Below, one piece after another: positions 54,896 through 64,000 of a DNA stretch of 64,000 bases. Source of the DNA: Reticulitermes speratus (taxonomy: Eukaryota > Arthropoda > Insecta > Blattodea > Rhinotermitidae); assembly GCA_021186555.1 (NCBI GenBank), contig JAJKFL010000010.1, positions 23,318,679 to 23,382,678 on the forward strand. The letters run 5' to 3'. A program made the translations under genes and the position numbers. Below the pieces are notes generated by a model, which saw only the letters and a list, made by a program, of their open reading frames with translations, was not told the DNA's origin and did no database searches. Within the stretch, counting starts at the first letter, position 1; each line of letters begins with the position of its first letter.

Positions 54896-55606
54896 CTATT
54901 TTGGGAAGGCTCCTAAAAAGGAACAAGTCTGATGTTATGTGTGAACAACAGAAGGTGGCCATTGGTCACATTTTGTACGTATGTAAGGGCTTCTGGGATT
55001 GGCTGCTGCATGGCAAAGGCCTCGCGAGGTCTAATGGGACAGATGTGAGCTGTTGTCAGCGATGGATTGGAAAGTATTTGAGGGAAAGCGTGCTTGTCTT
55101 GTCTCGACATGGTTAATATCTCAACATTTGCGTGGGGTGACTGAAGAAAAATCAGATAAAAGAGGGTAGCTGGTCTTCGTTTCCGAATTCGAAACCGGAA
55201 CCTGCAAGGTACGAAGCAGGAGTGAGTTAAATGTAAGGATTGTTTATGTAAAGATTCTTTTGACAAAAGAGTTAATTTGTGTACCCCTTGGCGGACAAGT
55301 AATTGTCAAATGGATTCCTTATGCTGTGACCTCCGTATTGATTATGATATAGAAATACCTCTGGTACTTAGCATACGTGTTACATTGCGTAATGTATCGA
55401 TTACGACGTAGAAGTACCTCTGGTACTTAGCAGACGTGTTACATTGCGTAATATACGTACATTGTAACAGAACTGGTCAGAACTAACAGAACTAGGAGTA
55501 CAGCAAACCATTGCCTTTCGCGGGGGGCATATACTGTTGACTGGTAATAATTTAATTTCTGTGGCAGTTGATCGTTTCTTCAAACACGCACACTGACACA
55601 CACAAA
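54896..55606. other. unassigned sequence with a 65-bp duplication
   Basis: At about 55330-55455, GATTA(T/C)GA, ACCTCTGGTACTTAGCA and ACGTGTTACATTGCGTAAT occur twice in a row. No gene supported. Confidence 0.5.
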
Positions 55607-55793
55607 TACAGTCGAACCCGCTTATAACGACATCGGTTTATGCGACATCTCGCCTATAGCGTCAGATATTCTGTGGTACCAATTAATTCCTCACTGTTAA
55701 CCGTAACATTATAGTACTTGGTTATAACAACACTCGTTTATAACGACACAAAGTATTCAGTGCCTTTCGTGACGTTATAACCGAGTGGACTGT
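55607..55793 (+). mobile_element. MITE with CGTTATAAC ends
   Basis: TACAGTCGAACCCGCTTATA to CGTTATAACCGAGTGGACTG, 187 bp, same layout as 46454-46640. Confidence 0.86.
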
Positions 55794-55911
55794 TCTTTAT
55801 CTCGATTCCAGTGGTAAAGTGGCGGGAGCACGAAACTAATCACTTACCTTCCCAGAGCGCCGGCAGGATTTTTGCAAGCTGGTGGATGTTACCTATATGT
55901 GAAGTGACCAG

Positions 55912-56108
55912 AACTGTTATTGATCAGTACTGTTATTGATCAGTACTGTTATTGATCAGTACTGTTATTGATCAGTACTGTTATTGATCAGTACTGTTAT
56001 TGATCAGTACTGTTATTGATCAGTACTGTTATTGATCAGTACTGTTATTGATCAGTACTGTTATTGATCAGTACTGTTATTGATCAGTACTGTTATTGAT
56101 CAGTACTG
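55912..56108 (+). repeat. 16-bp satellite, about 12 copies
   Basis: Unit ACTGTTATTGATCAGT, perfectly repeated; each unit contains the TGATCA palindrome. Confidence 0.95.
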
Positions 56109-56231
56109 GGCAAGACAGTTACACAGCTGTCAATTAAAACCCTTAATCAGTGCGTACACTAAAACTGTAGGAAATGTACGAAATTTAGCTTTGTTTTGTG
56201 GATTTTTGTTGTTTTGTTAATTATTAAAGTG

Positions 56232-56506
56232 GGCCGCGATAGCTCAGTCGGTATAGCGACTCGCTACGAGCTGGACGGTCCGGGGATCGAATCCCGGTTG
56301 GGAGCGAGATTTTCCGCACCGGCCCTGGGGCCCACCCAGCCTCCTATACAATGTGTACCGGGTCTGTTTCCCGGGGGTAAAACGGCCGGGGCGTGGCGTT
56401 GACCACCCACCCTCATCTAGCGCCGAGGTTAAGGAAAGAGTAGAGCTATACCTCTACTCCCTCACTGCGCCTTCATGGCCTATTGTAGGGTGACCTTTAC
56501 CTTTAC
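56232..56506 (+). mobile_element. SINE-A, full length, sense
   Basis: Head GGGCCGCGATAGCTCAGTCG (A box) and GGGGATCGAATCCCGG (B box), body CCCGGGGGTAAAACGG and AGAGTAGAGCTATACC, tail CCTTTACCTTTAC. Reference copy for the family. Confidence 0.92.
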
Positions 56507-56639
56507 ATGTTCATAATTAAATATCAAAATTCCAAGGGTTTCCGACGCCCCGTTTACCTCTATCTGCTGCACGGATTGCTTCTACATTCAGGTGATTTTG
56601 TTAGGTATCGATCATAATCGATATAGAGGTTTACACAAA

Positions 56640-56870
56640 CTTTAAGAGTAAGAGACCACATGGAAAATCTAGATGTAGATGGGGATGCAGTTAAACTGCA
56701 TGAGGATGTGGTGTGGGTTGATGTGACTTTGGATAGGGACCTTTGGCAGGCTGTTGTGAACACGGTAATGCACCTTCGTGTTCTATAAAAGGCGGTATAT
56801 TTGAGTAGCTGAAATATTGTTAGCTTTCCAGGAAGCACTGTGCTATACATTAGTTACATAACAGATTTGG
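56640..56870 (+). mobile_element. LINE family A, diverged 3' end
   Basis: AGAGACCACATGGAAAATC, TAGATGTAGATGGGGATG, AACACGGTAATGCACCTTCG; later blocks are degraded. Confidence 0.7.
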
Positions 56871-56929
56871 TGCTTACAGACGAAATAGTTCGTGTCTGTT
56901 GAACAGTGTGTTACGGTGTGTATTATCAG

Positions 56930-57600
56930 TGCGTTTGTCTGTATGTAATGCGTGCTTATATAATACAGCCTGTCTGTATGTAATGCATGCTTATATAATA
57001 CAGCCTGTCTGTATGTAATGCATGCTTATATAATACAGCCTGTCTGTATGTAATGCATGCTTATATAATACAGCCTGTCTGTATGTAATGCATGCTTATA
57101 TAATACAGCCTGTCTGTATGTAATGCATGCTTATATAATACAGCCTGTCTGTATGTAATGCATGCTTATATAATACAGCCTGTCTGTATGTAATGCATGC
57201 TTATATAATACAGCCTGTCTGTATGTAATGCGTGCTTATATAATACAGCCTGTCTGTATGTAATGCATGCTTATATAATACAGCCTGTCTGTATGTAATG
57301 CATGCTTATATAATACAGCCTGTCTGTATGTAATGCATGCTTATATAATACAGCCTGTCTGTATGTAATGCATGCTTATATAATACAGCCTGTCTGTATG
57401 TAATGCATGCTTATATAATACAGCCTGTCTGTATGTAATGCATGCTTATATAATACAGCCTGTCTGTATGTAATGCATGCTTATATAATACAGCCTGTCT
57501 GTATGTAATGCATGCTTATATAATACAGCCTGTCTGTATGTAATGCATGCTTGTATAATACAGCCTGTCTGTATGTAATGCATGCTTATATAATACAGCC
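56930..57600 (+). repeat. 35-bp satellite, about 19 copies
   Basis: Unit CCTGTCTGTATGTAATGCAT followed by GCTTATATAATACAG; measured period 35 (56969 to 57004). Very uniform. Confidence 0.95.
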
Positions 57601-57970
57601 AGTCTGTATATAATGCATACCCATACTTCCAGTCTATATAATGTATTCCCATATATGCAGTCTCTATATAATACATACACATGCTGCGAGACTGTATATA
57701 ATGCATACTTATACAGTCAGTCTGTATATAATGCATACTTATACAGTCAGTCTGTATATAATGCATACTTATACAGTCAGTCTCTATATAATGCCTACAC
57801 ATGCAGCGAGACTGTATATAATGCATACTTATACAGTCAGTCTGTATATAATGCATACTTATACAGTCAGTCTGTATATAATGCATACTTATACAGTCAG
57901 TCTGTATATAATGCATACTTATACAGTCAGTCTGTATATAATGCATACTTATACATCCATTCTGTGTATA
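57601..57970 (+). repeat. 30-bp satellite related to the preceding array, about 12 copies
   Basis: Unit TCTGTATATAATGCATACTT with ATACAGTCAG; shares CTGTAT, TAATGCAT and ATACAG with the 35-bp unit. Some units read CATGCAGCGAGAC. Confidence 0.92.
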
Positions 57971-58499
57971 ATTAATACTTTATTGTACAGCCAATCTGTA
58001 TTTTTGCCCATTTTCCTTATGGTTATAACTTATAATACTGATAACTTCTGTATAAGCTTCAGGCGTCGCCACGCCTCATACAGCGCACTTTGCGATCTCG
58101 TGACACCAACGATATATCATTTCCTATCTGTAGATCCTGATATAATTCACAAAATACGGAGTGCGTTAAATGTTGCAGCAGATAGCGACAGCATTAATGC
58201 CATTGCTCAAGAAATGCTTCCTCAGGTCACAAATCTCTCTCTCTCTGTCTGGACACACGATAGTTGCACAGTTGTCACGTCCCGAAACGTCACGCGCACA
58301 AAACGTTTCTCATGTCCAAGAACACGCCTCATTTCCTATACCGTTCTTACTGCAAGCCCTTCACCGGAAGTATTTACAGCAGAAATTGTTGTCGTGTTGC
58401 TTCCCACTGCTCGTGTGTTTAAGCAGTTCTGCTTTACTTGGAATGGTCCGTTCTGTGTTGTGAGGTTAGCAAGAACTGTAAACTAACAGTTGTGATTAG
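57971..58499. other. no recognised feature
   Basis: Part of a 281-codon frame starting in the satellite; the non-satellite half shows no domain. Confidence 0.35.
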
Positions 58500-58880
58500 T
58501 TATCCATTGACAGACTTCATGGAGCAGAGTCCTTGAGAAGCTAATGGTTGCTCAGACAGTCAAGTAGATCCACACCCTCAGATTTTGTTTCTTTCAGATC
58601 CGTTTAATATTATTCTTCCATCGATGCTTAGGTCATACGAGGATCTCTTTCTTTCAGGTTTCCCCACCAAAACTTTATATGCATTTATCTTCTGTGCGTT
58701 TCACATTTCCAGCCCATTCCTTTCTCTTGATTTTCTCACCCGGCTAATATTTAAAGAGCAGTACAAATCAGGAAGCTTTTCATTATGCAGTTTTCCTCAG
58801 TCTCCTGCTACTTCCTCCTTCGTAGAATGAGATGTCTTCCTCAGGATCCTGTTCTCGAACACGCCCTGCCTGTGTCCTTC
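58500..58880 (-). mobile_element. LINE family A, antisense, diverged
   Basis: TCATGGAGCAGAGTCCTTGA, ATCCGTTTAATATTATTCTT, GGTTTCCCCACCAAAACTTT and CAGGATCCTGTTCTCGAAC follow the reversed family A order. Confidence 0.7.
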
Positions 58881-58964
58881 CCATAGTGTGAAGAACTTCA
58901 GTTGAGGGTCATCGGGAATCCATTACCTACCTGTATAAGGGAAGTCCCTGTGCTTTTAGTAAAC

Positions 58965-59140
58965 ACTACTCCATGATGGCGTATGGTGGAGAAGATGTAC
59001 ACCTCCACGTATTCTTAATCTCTGCACTGGATCCGGCTTATTTACCAGTGGAATGGGGGGTGTTTGGATGTGGTGGAGAAGAGAAAGTCCTTTCCTGTGA
59101 ACCTGTAAATACCCTCTATACCGACCGAGCTGTAGAGGCT
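58965..59140 (-). mobile_element. possible SINE remnant
   Basis: ATACCGACCGAGCTGTAG at the right resembles a reversed SINE-A head; the body is too diverged to assign. Confidence 0.3.
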
Positions 59141-59325
59141 GTGTTTGACGACCATGTCCGTGCACGACTTCCGCTAGTATAGATTCAGCCGTGACACGGT
59201 AAGTCGGCCACATATAGCCTGTCTTGTGCTGTCGGCAGTAGTGTTTCGTACAGACCGTGTGCATATTTGTGTTGCCTCACTGCATTTTCGGCGCTCTGGT
59301 GGTTCGTTACGGGGATACTTTACAC

Positions 59326-59810
59326 CAGTGGTTCCCAAAGTGGGCGGTACCGCCCCCTGGGGGGCGGTGGGATTATCGAGGTGGGCGCTAATAGGTACGA
59401 GAGGTGGAAGGGAGCGCTGTTATTATCACAGGGGGGCGCTAGTAGACAAGTAGTGCATTTATTTTTGTAATAAAATTGAAATAAAGTAATTTTTGTGTTA
59501 AAAATAAAAAATGAACTAAATTTCTTAGTATTTTAATTTATGAATCTTATTCAAGCACATATTTTTGTAATAAACTATTGCTAGATGAATTATTGTTAAT
59601 TATAAAAAATATAATAAATTTTAAATTATTAATTAACACATAAAACATTAAGTTTAACTGTTATAATTTTATTTAAACGATTTTTTAAATACAAAAGTGG
59701 AAACAAAAGCGCATTTATGTTTTTTTTTAAAAAAGGTGGGGGGGGGGGGCGCTGTGGGTGTGTATATGGAACCAAGGGGGCGGTGGACCGAAAAAGTTTG
59801 GGAACCGCTG
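59326..59810. mobile_element. hAT-type MITE, 485 bp, copy 2
   Basis: Same ends and body as 28777-29256, with its own 8-bp duplication CTTTACAC on both sides (59318-59325, 59811-59818). A few indels separate the two copies. Confidence 0.92.
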
Positions 59811-59818
59811 CTTTACAC

Positions 59819-60395
59819 GCTACTCGCCAGCGAGTTCGCTAGCAGCTTTTAAACTCACCTTGTCTAATTACAAAAGCGAGTCAACTCGCTGGCTAGTGTA
59901 CTGTCCCGCTTGCAAACTCGCTTAGTGTAATTGATACGGAATTTTTTTTGGGGGGGGGGGGGAAGGGCCCCGCAGCAGAAGCTACGGACGCACCGCAGCC
60001 TTAAGGCTTCGTGTGCAACCCTCTGATGAAGATGAAAGATGATCAGTTTTTCATTTTTCCAAGTAATGGAGCACCGGTGGAATGAAATTGACAGGGGAAA
60101 ACCGAAGTACTGGGGGAAAAATCTGTCCCAGTGCCACTTTGTCCACCACAAATCCCACATGGACTGACCCGGGATCGAACCCGGACCTTCGTGGTGGGAT
60201 GCCGGCGACTAACCGCCTGGGCCATGGCACGACCAATTGATACGGCTAGTAAGCAGCTTGTGGCAAAACACTAAAATTGCTCAGTTCATCTCTGATGTCG
60301 AACAGAGGACTTCAGCGCCACGCAGTTTCCATCCCCACGTGCAGTAGGCGTGGCTAGTTTAGTCGCTGCTCGCTCACTAGCTGGCGAGTAGCCAA
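59819..60395. mobile_element. inverted-repeat element interrupted by SINE-C
   Basis: CTACTCGCCAGCGAG on the left mirrors CTGGCGAGTAG on the right, with GCTAGCAGC / GCTGCTCGC inside. Its interior is split by the SINE at 59940. Class uncertain. Confidence 0.45.
59940..60234 (-). mobile_element. SINE-C, antisense, with target duplication
   Basis: Poly-T and poly-G tail at the left, GAAGTACTGGGGGAAAAATC in the body, head with CCGGGATCGAACCCGG at the right. AATTGATACGG flanks both sides (59929-59939 and 60235-60245). Confidence 0.92.
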
Positions 60396-60839
60396 TAAAG
60401 TACGTGGTAGCCCCGTGTAATCACCGCCGTGGTGAAGACCGTCAGTGTGCCGGTACTTTCCTACCCCTTGAGGGGCCCTGGAACTATCACTGTGACAGTG
60501 ACTACACCGGCCTGTTGACGTATCTAGAAGGAAGTGAAACGATTTTAACTTAACGTCACGCTTTCGTGATTTTCTTATCTCATTCATTGTTTTTCTTTTT
60601 GTATTACCCATCCATCCCGTGTACAGTCATTGAGGTAAATACGTTTCGTGTTCCGGTGTGGTCGTTGTTACTTGCTGAGTCACGTACATGGGTGTTGTCT
60701 TGAGGTGATAACACGTTCTGCACTAATTACATGGCAAGTCCTTCCTTCCTTTAGTCTGACCTCTTTCTGCCTACTCATTGTAGATGTAGAGGGTTATTGT
60801 TGTGCCTGATCACACTCAATGACACGCACACACACACAC
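60396..60839. other. no recognised feature
   Basis: Nothing supportable; a CA run near 60825. Confidence 0.35.
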
Positions 60840-61012
60840 ACGGTAGGACTCCTCTGGACGAGTGATCAGCCCGACGCAGAGACCTCTAACTGACAACACA
60901 CAACAGTCACAAGAGACAGACATCCATGCGCCCGGACGGATTCGAACCCGCAATCCCAGGAAGCGGACTGCCGCAGACCCACGCCTTAGACCGCGCGGCC
61001 ACTGAGATCGGC
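60840..61012 (-). mobile_element. SINE-B, antisense, 3'-truncated
   Basis: GGTAGGACTCCTCTGGACGA, GAGTGATCAGCCCG, and the reversed head CCTTAGACCGCGCGGCCAC. The body end is missing. Confidence 0.87.
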
Positions 61013-61329
61013 AACAGACCGTCTTACAATATTATTCTTCGCCTTCCCACCACTTTTTATGGCTCAGAGTTTTGTCACTGCGACAGGCAGTACGTGTCCT
61101 GTCGGTGTTGGCTAACTTGAACTGATACAACTCGGTTAGGAACATATGGGGTAGGTCATGTGAGGCATGACATGCTTATTAAAGCAGGCCTGCTGAGCAT
61201 GTTATGTGGTGCGGGCAACTTCGGCAAAATTTGGTCTTAATGCGGGCAGCGTGAATTTCAATACACAGAATGAAGAACGGATAAGTGTACTTATGTGTAT
61301 AATTTTACCTCTGTGTTTGTCTGTACAGT

Positions 61330-61736
61330 CGCCCTCGGTGGACTAGTGGTTAGCGTGCTCGCCACTGGACCCAAGGTTCGCGGGTTCGATCCCGACCGAG
61401 GTCGATGGATTTTTAAGGGTGATAAAAATCCGGAGCACCACTTCCTTCGGAGGGGAAGTAAAGCCGTCGGTCCCATGTCGTAGATTTACGGCATGTAAAA
61501 GAACCTTACGGGCATGAATAAAGATGTTGCGTAAGCCAAATTGCCTCCATTTCTCACCCAAGTCTCCTGACTGCCTGCCAGATGGCTCTGGCCGACACAT
61601 CAGGATCGATAGAACACTAGCGCGGCCACTTGACCAGTCACCAACTGCCACGAATGCGCACGACTTAGTAACCTCGAAAAGAGGAGGCAAGAGGAGGCCC
61701 GGGCACATATAGGGCTGTTATTATATATATTATTAT
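61330..61736 (+). mobile_element. SINE-D (tRNA-headed)
   Basis: Head CCCTCGGTGGACTAGTGGTT with GCGGGTTCGATCCCGACCG (B box). A long body (CGGAGCACCACTTCCTTCGG, GTAAAAGAACCTTACGGGC) ends GAGGCCCGGGCACATATAGG and an AT-rich tail. Confidence 0.85.
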
Positions 61737-61828
61737 TTGTCTGTACAACATTTGCAATAACAATATTACTGGTAATAATAGGAAAAATTTATAAAAAAAT
61801 ACAATTCGACAACGTGTCGATCCCATCT

Positions 61829-62060
61829 TCGAAGATGGGACCGACACGTCCCGAAACGTCGGTAAATAATTACCACACGACGCCGTGTAATTACCCAGAA
61901 GACCACAGATTACATCAACATCGCGGCGGAAGCCTGAAATCAATGATGTCATTTTGTCTCTCATTTCCAAATTTGGTCCTCCTGTTGCGCCTTCTTTTGC
62001 CTGTTTATGGACAGAATGTGAACGTGAACACAGCCTATCGTGTTGCAGTCTAAGAATGTA
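61829..62060 (+). repeat. decayed hammerhead-family repeat (GAAACGTC type)
   Basis: CTTCGAAGATGGGACCGAC, CGTCCCGAAACGTCGGTAAA, then CACACGACGCCGTGTAATTA and CCCAGAAGACCACAG. Closest relative of 28090-28215. The CUGANGA block is altered. Confidence 0.55.
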
Positions 62061-62319
62061 CATATTTGGCGGAGCTGCTGTTTATTTGACGAGTGGTAGC
62101 TAACAGACGTGGACAACGTAACTTTAACCTTCTTGTAAGGAATCCTGTTTGCGTCGACGAAGTGTCATTACACTTGCCATAAGCATAAACAGTGCCACTG
62201 CTTGCTGCGTGCTACAAGACAGACATTAGTGCTGCCATTTGGTTGCTTAAATAAAAGAAGTTAACCAAGTAACTAATTCGGTTTGAGAAAAGAGTTGCTG
62301 TTTAAGAATCATACGAATA

Positions 62320-62400
62320 TACAGGGTATACACAAAAGAATGGTGCGGTTTCCCTTTATTCACCATTTAAACCGCACCACTCTTTTGTGTATACCCTGTA
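62320..62400. mobile_element. 82-bp palindromic MITE, copy 6 (variant)
   Basis: Ends CAGGGTATACAC and GTGTATACCCTG both carry the T/A change relative to other copies. The centre TCCCTTTATTCACC is less symmetric. 81 bp. Confidence 0.86.
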
Positions 62401-62436
62401 CTGTGGGTAGGGTGCAGAGGCTGTAAATATAAAGGC

Positions 62437-62476
62437 ATGTAGTACATATGTTTACCACTAGGCTTTTAGACGGTAG
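62437..62476 (+). repeat. dispersed 40-bp core, weak
   Basis: TGTAGTACATATGTTTACCA then CTAGGCTTTTAGACGG; a diverged match to 7545-7587. Confidence 0.45.
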
Positions 62477-62750
62477 TATTGCCATATCGTTAAGTCCAGC
62501 ATGCTGTCGCCTATGCTGTACCGCGCTTGGCTGTAAACAAGGACGTAGAACGTACAGGCTGCAGTAACTCAGGTGTGTGTTTCAGTCCAGTAGTTCGTGA
62601 TGAGGGCAGGTGTAACTGCAGGTTAGTAATTAGTAATTACGCTTCTGAGCTCAGTTCCTCACAGCGCTACATTTGTGAGACCTAACCAAAGCGATTGGCG
62701 CTGTTTCCTTTTTGTTAGTCTGTAACCCACTAAGTGGTTCGTGGGCAATT

Positions 62751-64000
62751 TATAGGTGTGCGTGGCTGTAGCATTATATTTAACACGCAGTATGACATGC
62801 GTGGCTGTAGCAGTATATTTAACACGCAGTATGACATGCGTGGCTGTAGCAGTATATTTAACACGCAGTATGACATGCGTGGCTGTAGCAGTATATTTAA
62901 CACGCAGTATGACATGCGTGGCTGTAGCATTATATTTAACACGCAGTATGACATGCGTGGCTGTAGCAGTATATTTAACACGCAGTATGACATGCGTGGC
63001 TGTAGCAGTATATTTAACACGCAGTATGACATGCGTGGCTGTAGCATTATATTTAACACGCAGTATGACATGCGTGGCTGTAGCAGTATAATTAACACGC
63101 AGTATGACATGCGTGGCTGTAGCAGTATATTTAACACGCAGTATGACATGCGTGGCTGTAGCATTATATTTAACACGCAGTATGACATGCGTGGCTGTAG
63201 CATTATATTTAACACGCAGTATGACATGCGTGACTGTAGCAGTATATTTAACACGCAGTATGACATGCGTGGCTGTAGCAGGATATTTAACACGCAGTAT
63301 GACATGCGTGGCTGTAGCAGTATAATTAACACGCAGAATGACATGCGTGGCTGTAGCAGTATATTTAACACGCAGTATGACATGCGTGGCTGTAGCAGTA
63401 TATTTAACACGCAGTATGACATGCGTGGCTGTAGCAGTATATTTAACACGCAGTATGACATGCGTGACTGTAGCAGTATATTTAACACGCGGCTTTACAT
63501 GCGTGGCTGTAGCAGTATATTTAACACGCAGTATGACATTCGTGGCTGTAGCAGTATATTTAACACGCAGTATGACATGCGTGGCTGTAGTAGTGTATTT
63601 AGCACGCAGCTTTACATGCGTGGCTATAGCAGTATATTTAACACGCAGTATGATATGCGTGGCTGTAGCAGTATATTTAACACGCAGTATGACATGCGTG
63701 GCTGTAGTAGTATATTTAACACGCAGTATGACATGCGTGACTGTAGCAGTATATTTAACACGCAGCTTTCATGCGTGGCTGTAGCAGTATATTTAACACG
63801 CAGCTTTACATGCGTGGCTATAGCAGTATATTTAGCACGCAGTATGACATGCGTGGCTGTAGTAGTGTATTTAGCACGCAGCTTTACATGCGTGGCTATA
63901 GCAGTATATTTAACACGCAGTATGACATGCGTGGCTGTAGCAGTATATTTAACACGCAGCTTTACATGCGTGGCTATAGCAGTATATTTAACACGCAGCT
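62751..64000 (+). repeat. 39-bp satellite, about 32 copies, runs off the window
   Basis: Unit ATGACATGCGTGGCTGTAGC with AGTATATTTAACACGCAGT. Variants GCATTATA, CATGCGTGACTG and GCAGCTTTACATGCG become common after 63480. The period is a multiple of 3, giving TCVAVAVYLTRSM repeats that are not a protein. Confidence 0.95.

Noticed and set aside
56232-56305. tRNA gene
   Set aside because: A and B boxes are present, but the sequence continues into a SINE body shared with copies at 4319, 4845 and 42501. The heads at 21591, 50271, 53391 and 61330 are rejected for the same reason.
62730-63784. 252-residue frame (minus) and TCVAVAVYLTRS frames (plus)
   Set aside because: 39-bp satellite whose period is a multiple of 3, so the frame stays open by chance.

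Overview
The window looks like nuclear DNA of a blattodean insect (cockroach or termite; an American-cockroach-like genome fits best). Reasons: GT-AG introns, an insect eye-pigment transporter gene, very dense non-LTR retrotransposon, SINE and MITE remnants, and several LINE and SINE families I associate from memory with cockroach and termite genomes. The species call is inference; no database was searched.

Only one host gene is clear. Positions 1-7808 (+) hold the last five coding exons of an ABCG half-transporter that reads as scarlet (st). The five exons (1-98, 1403-1538, 4061-4166, 5470-5570, 7633-7808) join in consistent phase to 204 residues and a stop. The 5' part, including the ATPase domain, lies left of the window. 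A second, weaker host candidate is a single 5' coding exon at 22069-22182 (+) that starts a 26-residue reading frame and ends in a good splice donor; its remaining exons were not found. All other long open frames are tandem satellites read as protein, or transposon remnants.

The rest is repeat. (a) Tandem satellites fill about a quarter of the window: 114-bp monomers (6.6-7.5 kb in a scarlet intron and, inverted, 33.0-36.1 kb), 91-bp monomers (23.1-26.9 and 36.2-38.4 kb), 183 bp (18.3 kb), 20 bp (27.2 kb), 37 bp (40.4 kb), 30 bp (47.2 kb), about 39 bp (51.3 kb), 11 bp (53.9 kb), 16 bp (55.9 kb), 35 and 30 bp (56.9-58.0 kb) and 39 bp (62.75 kb to the right edge). At least four of these grew out of a recognisable SINE or LINE segment. 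(b) Retroelement 3' ends: one LINE family with a TTAG tail in about 14 copies, a jockey-type LINE, a LINE with a TGA/GAT tail, other LINE 3' ends, and four tRNA-headed SINE families. (c) DNA-transposon derivatives: six copies of a nearly perfect 82-bp palindrome, two hAT-type MITEs with 8-bp target duplications, and three MITEs with CGTTATAAC-type ends.

The most striking content is a set of hammerhead ribozyme motifs. Nine copies keep the conserved CUGANGA and GAAA blocks, a paired stem II, a GUH cleavage triplet and a very short palindromic stem III; most also have a good stem I. Several are arranged as head-to-head pairs inside long inverted repeats (2.5-2.9, 3.5-3.7, 32.3-32.6, 52.4-52.7 kb), so both strands could self-cleave when transcribed. 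This layout recalls the terminal regions of Penelope-like retroelements. Several more decayed relatives form a second family with a shared downstream block.
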